Shown piece by piece: positions 24,301 to 33,300 of a stretch of DNA of 64,000 nt. Under the pieces are notes generated by a model that saw only the letters and a program-made list of their open reading frames with translations, searched no databases and was not told the origin of the DNA. Made by a program: the position numbers and the translations under genes. The first letter of the stretch is position 1; each line of letters begins with the position of its first letter. Origin of the DNA: Helicoverpa zea (lineage: Eukaryota > Arthropoda > Insecta > Lepidoptera > Noctuidae); the NCBI RefSeq assembly GCF_022581195.2, contig NC_061480.1, positions 2,418,001-2,482,000 of the forward strand, given 5' to 3'.

Positions 24301-27300
24301 GGAAATATCATCGGATGATTTACCACCAAAAAAAAGTAGGCGTTTAACTAAAGGTAAACAATCTTGATGGGACTTTTTACACAAATACATATTCAACAAA
24401 TAAACTACTGCTTAAAATTATGATTCAATTGAGTAAGTAACTGTAATTATTGTATTTACATTGATATTTTAGCTGCATTTACCAAATTCATTTTTTTACA
24501 TAAAGTATTTTTGAGTAAAGTAGTATGTTTTGTATTTTTAATATAAATAGGTTTACTTATAAAAATATCTGTTCTATTAAAATATATTTGTTTAGTTGTA
24601 AAAATATATTTGTTTAATCTAAATTATTAGCTTAATCATTATGTAGGTCGTGTCGGATTAACGTCTCATCGCGCTATGAGAGTGAAGGAATAGTGAGTGT
24701 GAGCGCACTTGTGCCTGCACAAATGCTCGTGCACTATAATATGTCCTGCGCAGCTGGCTGATCTCCTTATATGAGAACAGCCGCCGTGGTCGAAATCGGC
24801 CGTGAACGCCATTTTTTTTTTACAATCAATGTGATTACTGTTTCAAATAAATAGTCAAATCAAGATTCTATCTTTAGTAAGACCCTACTCAGATGTACTA
24901 CACCACGACCCCTCCTCAAATTCAACCCTCAACCCTCACAGCATTATTCCACTAACTTCCACGGCCACCTCACCTGTTCTAGCTGCTGCCAGGCTCTTTC
25001 CAGGTCTTGAGGCAGTTGTCCTTCTAGAGGAGTCCACGCTTCGCCCGTCAGACTCTTCTGCATGGTATTAATGTCGAAGTATAGGGCTTCGATCTCTGAA
25101 CGTTCCTTGTATCTGAGGGTTTGACAATATATTGGTAAGTTTAATTTGAGAAAATTTGGTTAGAGGGTTTAATTCTGATAAGTCACATAAATAAAATTTT
25201 TAGATTATTACAAAGGCAGGTTCCAGTTTGCGACAACAACCTTTGCATTTTCGAAGCTGTCTAAAAGCTTTACCTGTCCGAAATTAGCTTCTATTTAAAG
25301 TGATGGAATCAACATTGACTTCACAATAGTCAAGAAATAGGCATGGATATGATGAGTAGGAAGACTAAAACTGCGGGATTAGTCACAAAATGGGTTTAAT
25401 TTAAAATAAAAACATATATTGGGAGTATGGAGTGGGAGAACCATTTACGAAAGATTTACCTTTCTATCCTTTGATTTGCTTACTCTGGTCTGGCCTAACC
25501 TTTTCTCAACTCCGTTGGGGTCTATCCCAATGTAGCTGAGTATCGGTGTTTTTACAAGGAGCGACTATATATCTGTCCTCCTCAACTCAGTTAATCGGGA
25601 TTTGCTTACTCTAGTTATTTAGAAATGTAATAATTTTAGAATTCTGTCTTTAGTAGGCAAATCCAAATGAATAAAGTTTTATAATGAAATCTTTACCTAA
25701 TAACTTATTCTACTTGATAAAATATACTAATACTCACTTAGGCGGCTTCTCAACAGTCCTATACTGTTTAAAAGCGAGCAACAACCGCTGTATTCCATCC
25801 AGTGAGTTGGGGAACTCCCTGCCGTTCAACTCCTGGATCTTCAGGAGTATCCACTCCAGGAGTACGCTGAAAAGCTTGCTGTACTCCCCTTTGCGGTCAT
25901 CGCAGTCCATCATTTGGCCGATGATCTGAAAAAGGAAATGTGTTTAGATCTTGTGTGAATAAAGAGAGAGAGAGAATGAGAGTGGAGAGTGTAAGAGGTA
26001 AAAGTAGATGAGAGTGAGAGTGAATGAAAAAATGGAGAGGGAAATGAAGGAGAGATTGGGTGTAAGATGGAAATTAAAACATGTGAGAAAGATAGATAAA
26101 TTGACATGATAAGTAACAGAGAAAAATAGTGATAAAAGTCAGAGAAAATAGAACAGGGGGCGGGGGAAGAATCAAATGAAGATTTTGTAAGTTGTTTTAT
26201 TAAAGGAGTAAGAGGCCAATGCAGGTGGATGAGAGAGAGAATAAGAGGGAAATGAAGAAAAAATAGTGATGACAAAATGCGGTAGAAGGAGTGAGACTTG
26301 TGATACAAAGAGACGTAGAAAAAGAGAAAAAAAGGAAATGGAGGGTGTAAAACGGCAAACAAAGGACAAAATACATTTGACACATCTACAAATGAACAAA
26401 CATACGTCAAAACACTTACATTAGCGATCCTCCTGCCACTCTTTTGCTCATTCTTCATCCTTGCGAAGGTGTGGTAGTAGGAAGCCACGTATGTCATCAC
26501 CGACTTCTCGTCAGGACGGCTGGTGTCCACATCTGTTGGGGAATAGAGGTTTTAATCATGTGCCTAGCCATTTCCTTAGTGTGTTGGGGTTGCTGTCACG
26601 CTAATATTATCCCTGACAAATCAACACAATCTGTACCAAATTTTGGCCGAATCCTGCCTCTAAAGTAATACGTAAATCATGGATACAATTTGGTTAAGCA
26701 GTTTTTTTAGGTAAAAAAAGCCCTGGAGATAGTTATGCTCCATTACGTTAGATATTTAAATAAAGGTTAGATTTTGATGTGACTTGATTTAAATTCGTTT
26801 TGATGTTTATACTTACTGTCAAGTTACATTAAAATCAGTTTAGCCGTTTGCACTTGAAGAAGTAACACACATACTTTTACTTAAATAATACACACCTACA
26901 TTATTTTAGTGTGACTTATATATTACTTAATATTCAACTGTAAAACTTTTGAAATAGTTTTCATTAACTTACCTTCAGCATCAAGCAGCCGCGGTATGCC
27001 GAGGTGTTTGTGCGCCACATCGAAGGCATGGTTGAGGGTTTCCACGTGGTCTGAGGCCGGCAGCTCCGACCAGCGGAACAGGTCTGGTCTGTAAAGAAAT
27101 AGTGGTTATTATTTTGGTTTATTTAGGCCTTCTAACTAAGATACAAACATACTATCTTAAAATTATGAGGAACAACAGTTGTTTGTTGTCATCATCTCCC
27201 GAGCCTTTTCCCAACTATGTTGGGGTCGGCTTCCAGTCTAACCAGATGCAGCTGAATACCAGTGTTTTACAAGTACCGACCGCCCTATCTAACCTCCGTA

Positions 27301-30300
27301 ACCCAGTTACCCGGGCAACCCAATACCCCTTGGTTAGACTGGTGTCAGACTTACTGGCTTCTGACTACCCGTAACGACTGCCAAGGATGATCAGTACCAG
27401 AGGAATCCATCGTGTTCCTACGTAGGCCTTTTATGTACCAAGGCCGCAGTAACTCTTTCGAAAAATCCCGCGGCCCCGGCAGTCTTTGGCCCTGCTGGTC
27501 TACTTACTAGAGGCCCTAGGAAACTTGTAAGGACTTACCTATGAGCATGTATAAGAGCATTGAACCCGAGCCCGGAGCGCCAGGAGTCGGTAAAGTTATG
27601 TATATGCACGCCATGGTAGCCGCTCGTCTTGCGTTGACACCAGAGTAACAGCGCGTCTTTCGCTGACTTCTTCTCTGAGGACTCGTTTTCTTCGTCCTGG
27701 GAGGGAATATAGGTTAGAATCGTGGCTATTTCTTTGCACGCTAGAGGGGATAAATTATGGGAGGGGCCTTTAAATAATTCGAGGCGCTACCCTTTCACGT
27801 CGAGGTATAGTTATCTTCAGTATTCAATATAGAAGTCAGAGTATAGTATTCATTGAAATATTTTTAGGCTTAGCGATACCACGATGAAAGTTTAGAGGTA
27901 ATATATTTGAATTTGTAGATGACAGCATACATATATAATACTATTTTATTTATTCCCTTCAGTGCCCCACAGCTTGGTAAAAGCCTCTCCTATAACTTTT
28001 CATTTTCCTTCTGCCGGATGTGGAAAATCCGAAAAAAATGACAAATCATAAAAATCGCCAACAAGCGTAATCATGTGGTCAACCTCCCAGTTAACAGAGA
28101 GGATTTTTTTTACACTTTTTTCTGATGCTTATTTATTTTCAAGGCTTCTTTTTCGAAATATCGTAAATTTTTTAAAATTAAATCTACGTAGAATAAAATA
28201 CTCACCACATCAATCTCAATCTCCTGGATCTGGAACCTCAGAATGATAGTCCAGACCAGCCCGAGGATCAGGCGCGGGTTGCCGTCCACTATGTCTTCAG
28301 CACCTATCGATTCTAGGCGCACCTGGAATTAGGAAGGAGTTTGGGTTAAGTACTGGTTATTTAAAAAACCGGCCAAGTGCGAGTCGGAATCGCGCACGAA
28401 GAGTTCCGAACCATTATTTATAAAACGGACAAAAAAATCTCGTTTGTTGTATGGGAGACCCCAAAATATTATTTAATACTAGTTTTCAGTATTTGTTGTT
28501 ATAGCGACAACAAAAATACATCATCTGTGAAAATTTCAACTCTTACTATCACGGTTCATGAGATACAGCCTGGTGACAGACGGACGGACGGACGGACGGA
28601 CAGAAGAGCGAAAACAATAGGGTCCCGTTTTATCCTTTGGGTACGGAACCCTAAAAAGTATCCTATATCCGGTTACTGTTTCTGAGGTCTCATTAACTTT
28701 CAGTCATATCGGTTCAGCCGTGTTCAACGTTACGTTCATATAGCGTAACTGATTATTCCAGAAATATAGTAACTTTTACTAATTTAAACTATGTATAAAG
28801 TAAACTGTGTTTCCACCAGCGGTTTTTTACCCATACCATGCGAACTTTTCCCCGTACTCGGATAAAATGCCTATGTCACTAGAAGATAGTTTAGCTTCCC
28901 AACCGTGAAAGAATTTTTCGAATCGATCCAATTCTTTTGAGATTAGCACATTCAAGCAAGCACACAACAGTCTTAATATTAAGCAGTAAGTTTACAACAT
29001 GTACCTAATAATTTCAGGAAACTAAGTAAATCTACTAGAATCAGCTAGTTTACATAATATGTCTGTTGTATGTAACATAATTGCGTAATTCTCGAAGCCT
29101 ACACAAGACAGCACTTGCGTGGTTTCTTCGTACCCAATCGTGTTGTTTTTATGCATTACTAGCTTCTAGTGTCCTGAACTACTTCCCGAAAAAGAAGTAG
29201 TCTATGTGTTATTCTGACGTATAATTTACTCGACAAGTAGTCTATGTTATTCTGATTTTATAAGTTACTAGACGTTTTGCCGCGGTTTCACCCGCGTCCC
29301 GAGGGAACTACTGCCCGTACCGGGATAAAATATAGCCTATGTTACTCGGGAAGAGTGTAGCGCCCCAACAGTGAAATAGTTTCGAAGCCTTTAGGGTGCA
29401 AACCAACAGCTTTTTTGCTAGCTAAGCTACTCCATACTACCTAGTGACCCCATGTAGCACACTGGTAATCAGTTGCATTCAAAAAAACAGAAGGCCAACC
29501 CCAACATGGTTGGGAATAGGCTAGTCGGATAGTTAATTTGATAAGTATATAAGTACTAAAGGACAAATTACATAACTTATCGACCAAAGAGTACAGATAC
29601 TCTATCTTATCTATGAACAGGCTTAGCAATGTCAACCAGTCGACACACGTTTCATGAAAAAATAATAATATATTACCAACTAGCCGTTTTCCCGCAGTTT
29701 CACTCGGAACGACTGCCCGTACCGGGATAAAATATAGCCTATGTTACTCGGGAAGAGTGTAGCTTCCAACAGTGAGAGAATTTTTCAAATAGGTTGAGTA
29801 ATTTCGGAGCCTTTACAGTTCAAATAAAAAAAAACGGTTGTCTGTAAAGTCGGTTTACTGACGATAGTCGAACGTGACAACGTCATAAGAAATTGATCGT
29901 CAGATGTCGAACGTTGCCGAACGCGGAGGCCGATCGTGCCTCTTTGTTACTCGTTGCGTGCTCTCGCTTGCACTTCAAGCCTTAAACGGAACGCCTCAGA
30001 GCGAGGTAACGCCGCATGAGTCATGTTTTTTCGTGCGTGCAGCCGGCTCCATCGATTTATAAGACGTTGTCACGTCAAAAATTATAATGTATTAGTATAG
30101 AAGCTTAGATATGGATTATCAGTCAGCTGTAGCCTACATGGTACAAGTATTTTTAAAGAATGCGTTTATAGATAAAAGTATTAATAAATTGACGTACAGA
30201 ACGCACAGGAAATTGATAGATAAATCGTTTATTTATACTAAAACAGTGTTATTTTAATAAGTAGTTTGTTATTTTTAATGTAGATTGGACTTCACATTTG

Positions 30301-33300
30301 GAATACCCGCATACTACAGACTAAATTGTCGGGCGAAAGTGGGACGATTGTTTTTTTTTTTAAAGAAAATCGCTAATTTTATTATAGTTCGGTCATTGTT
30401 CGGATTGCTGTATTTTACGTTCTACCATTCATCTCTATACCGATTTACGAGCGTAAACAAACTATCGGCTCAAAAGTTTGCAGTATGAGAGTCTACTCTA
30501 AAGCAAAAACACCAGCCAAGTGCGAGTCGGAATCGCGCACGAAGGGTCCCGTACCATTATTTAGAAAATGAGGAAAAAAAATCACGTTTGTTGTATGAGA
30601 CATGGGAGCCCCAAAAAAAATTAATATAATTCTATAGTTCGGCCATTCAGAGAATGCGTTCCTGACACGTCGCGATTGAACTGACGACGTAATAACATTC
30701 ATTGATTATTGATATAATAATGTTGTTTTAATGCTCCTCAATTGTTAAAACGGTAAACAACCAGCAAAAATATTTTATCGTAACTGCAACGCCATTGCAA
30801 AGTTACGTCGTCAGTTCAATCGCGACGTGTCAGGAACGCATTCTCTGAATGGCCGAACTATAGTTATCAGTACTTGTTGTCAAAGCGGCAACAAAAATAC
30901 ATCATCAGTGAAAATTTCAACTCTCTAACTATCACGGTTCATGAGATACAGCCTGGTGACAGACGGACGGACATCGGACCGAAAACAATAGGATCCCATT
31001 TTACCCTTTGGGTTCGGAACCCTAAAAAACAACCAAATACGTAAAATCTCACCTTCGTATGCAAGAAACTCAAGCTCTTATTAACATTCTCAATCTTATG
31101 GACTCTCATTCTCCCACTGTTTGGGCGCGGCAGGCGTTCTCCGCTGATGATCTCCAAAAGTTTGAGCAGGCGCCGACCGTCTGCCAGGTCCACGAAGAGG
31201 TCGTCTACCTCCATGCGTGCCTGAAAGAGGAAGAAATAAGGAGATATTATAATATGTTTTTAGTTTATAATTTGCCTCGTTGGTCTAGCTGTCGCAAGTG
31301 CGGCTGCTGAGCACGAGGTCTCGGGTTCGATTCCCGAGTCGGGCCGAAATCGCTTTGTGGGTTTTAGAAGACTTTCACAAAGCAGCCCGGAGCCTGGAAG
31401 TTGGTGATTGATACTCCCGTGCATCGGAGAGCACGTAAATGTCGGTCCTGCGCCTGATCTCTTTCCGGTCGTGTCGGATTACCGTCCCATCGGGCTATGA
31501 GAGTTAAGGAATAGTGAGTGCACTTGTGTCTGCGCAAATGCTCGTGCACTATAATATGTCCTGCGTAGTTGGCTAATCTCCTTACGTGAGAACAGCCGTC
31601 GTAGCCGATAATCGACATCATCATCAGTTTATAATTATTACTAAATGACCCTTTATAAATAACCACACTGTTACACCCGCGTCTCGATGGAACTACCTTC
31701 CGTTCCCCGAAAAAAAATAGACAGCATGTCTTTTCTCAGGTTCTTGATTGTTGTAAGTACCTCTAAATAGGTTCAGTAATTTTGTCGTGAAAGCGCCAAG
31801 GACAGGCAGACAAAGAGGCTTTCTATACTAATATTGAAAGAGAAGAAGGAAAGATTTTATTTTATTTCTCTGATAGAGAAATCTATCTGAATATGGAATA
31901 CTAGCTTCTGCCAGCGGTTTCACCCGCATCCCGTGGGAACTACTTCCCGTACCGGGATAAAAAGTAGCCTATAGCCTTCGTCGATAAATGGGCTATCTAA
32001 CACTGAAAGAAATTTTCAAATCGGACCAGTAGTTCCTGAGTTGAGCGCGGTCAAACAAACAAACAAACTTTTCAGCTTTATAATATTAGTATGGATGGGT
32101 TTTTATCCGGGTATGAGAAGAAGTTTCCAAACCATTTTCAGTTGTCAAATCGCCGATTTGACCAATAGGCGGCAAGTATACGGCTGGCCATATTTTGGTT
32201 ATCGTTATAGTTAAATGGTGCAACTTAGCATATTTCTCATCTGTCACTATATTTTAAGTTTTGCCGCAACTCCAAACTATTCATCTAAATAATTTCATTT
32301 TAAAACAAAATAAAGACAATGAAATCAAGATGTTTTTAACTAAATAAATCAATTGTAAAGTCGTTTGCTTAGATAAATAACAATAATAAATCAATTGGTT
32401 TCCGACATTCTACCCTTGGGTGATGTCAGACTTACTCATACAATACTTTATTACCTAACAAATTCATTTGTTTATTGTAAACAAGCTTCTGCCAGCGGTT
32501 TTACCGACGTCCCGTGGGAACTACTGCCCGTACCGGGATAAAATATAGCCTATGTTACTCGGGAAGAGAGTGTCTGTGGAGGGCTGTCATTCTCAACATC
32601 CTTGGCAGTCGTTACGGGTAGTCGAAGCCAGTAAATCTGACAACAGTCCACCCCAAGGGATATTGGGTTGCCCGGGTAACTGGGTTGAGGGGGTCAGATA
32701 GGGCAGTCGCTCCTTGTAAAGCACTGGTACTCAGCTACATCCGGTAAGACTGGAAGCCGACCCCAACATAGTTGGGAAAAACGCTCGGAGGATGATGAGC
32801 TTCTGCCAAAGGTTTTACCCGCGTCCCGTGGGAACTACTGTCCGTAACGGGATAAAATATAGCCTATGTTACTCGGGAAGAGTGTAGAGCCCCAACAGTG
32901 AAAGAATTTTTTAAATCGGTTCAATATTTTCGGAGCCATGAAGGTATAAACAAACACAGAAAAATGTTTCGCGATATCGAATCAGTGTTGCTATAATTAC
33001 AATAATTACTTAATGTTAATTAAGATCAAATTGACGTTCTCTTTGTCTTAATAAATAAAATTAATCACTTGTATGATGATAATTGATTGAAAACAATGCG
33101 ATTATTGCTCATTTATTGTCAAGTTTACGAAGATATTGCGTTTTCTCTAACTTGATTAAAGAAGCAATCAATTTCATTTCTTGATTTTATTTGATCCTTT
33201 TCTAATTAATACGGCTAAATGGATTTGGGTTTATCTATACCTATTCCTACTTAATATTATAAAGAGGATTTGTAGGCTCCGAAACTACAGATCCGATATA

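Noticed and set aside
25910..26530. 206-residue minus-strand ORF
   Set aside because: The first part is kst exon 7. The rest is a purine-rich intron read as serine/phenylalanine-rich protein, crossing the splice donor.
31273..31346. tRNA gene
   Set aside because: Flanked by an 11-bp target duplication together with 280 bases of non-tRNA body, and other truncated copies exist in the window. SINE.
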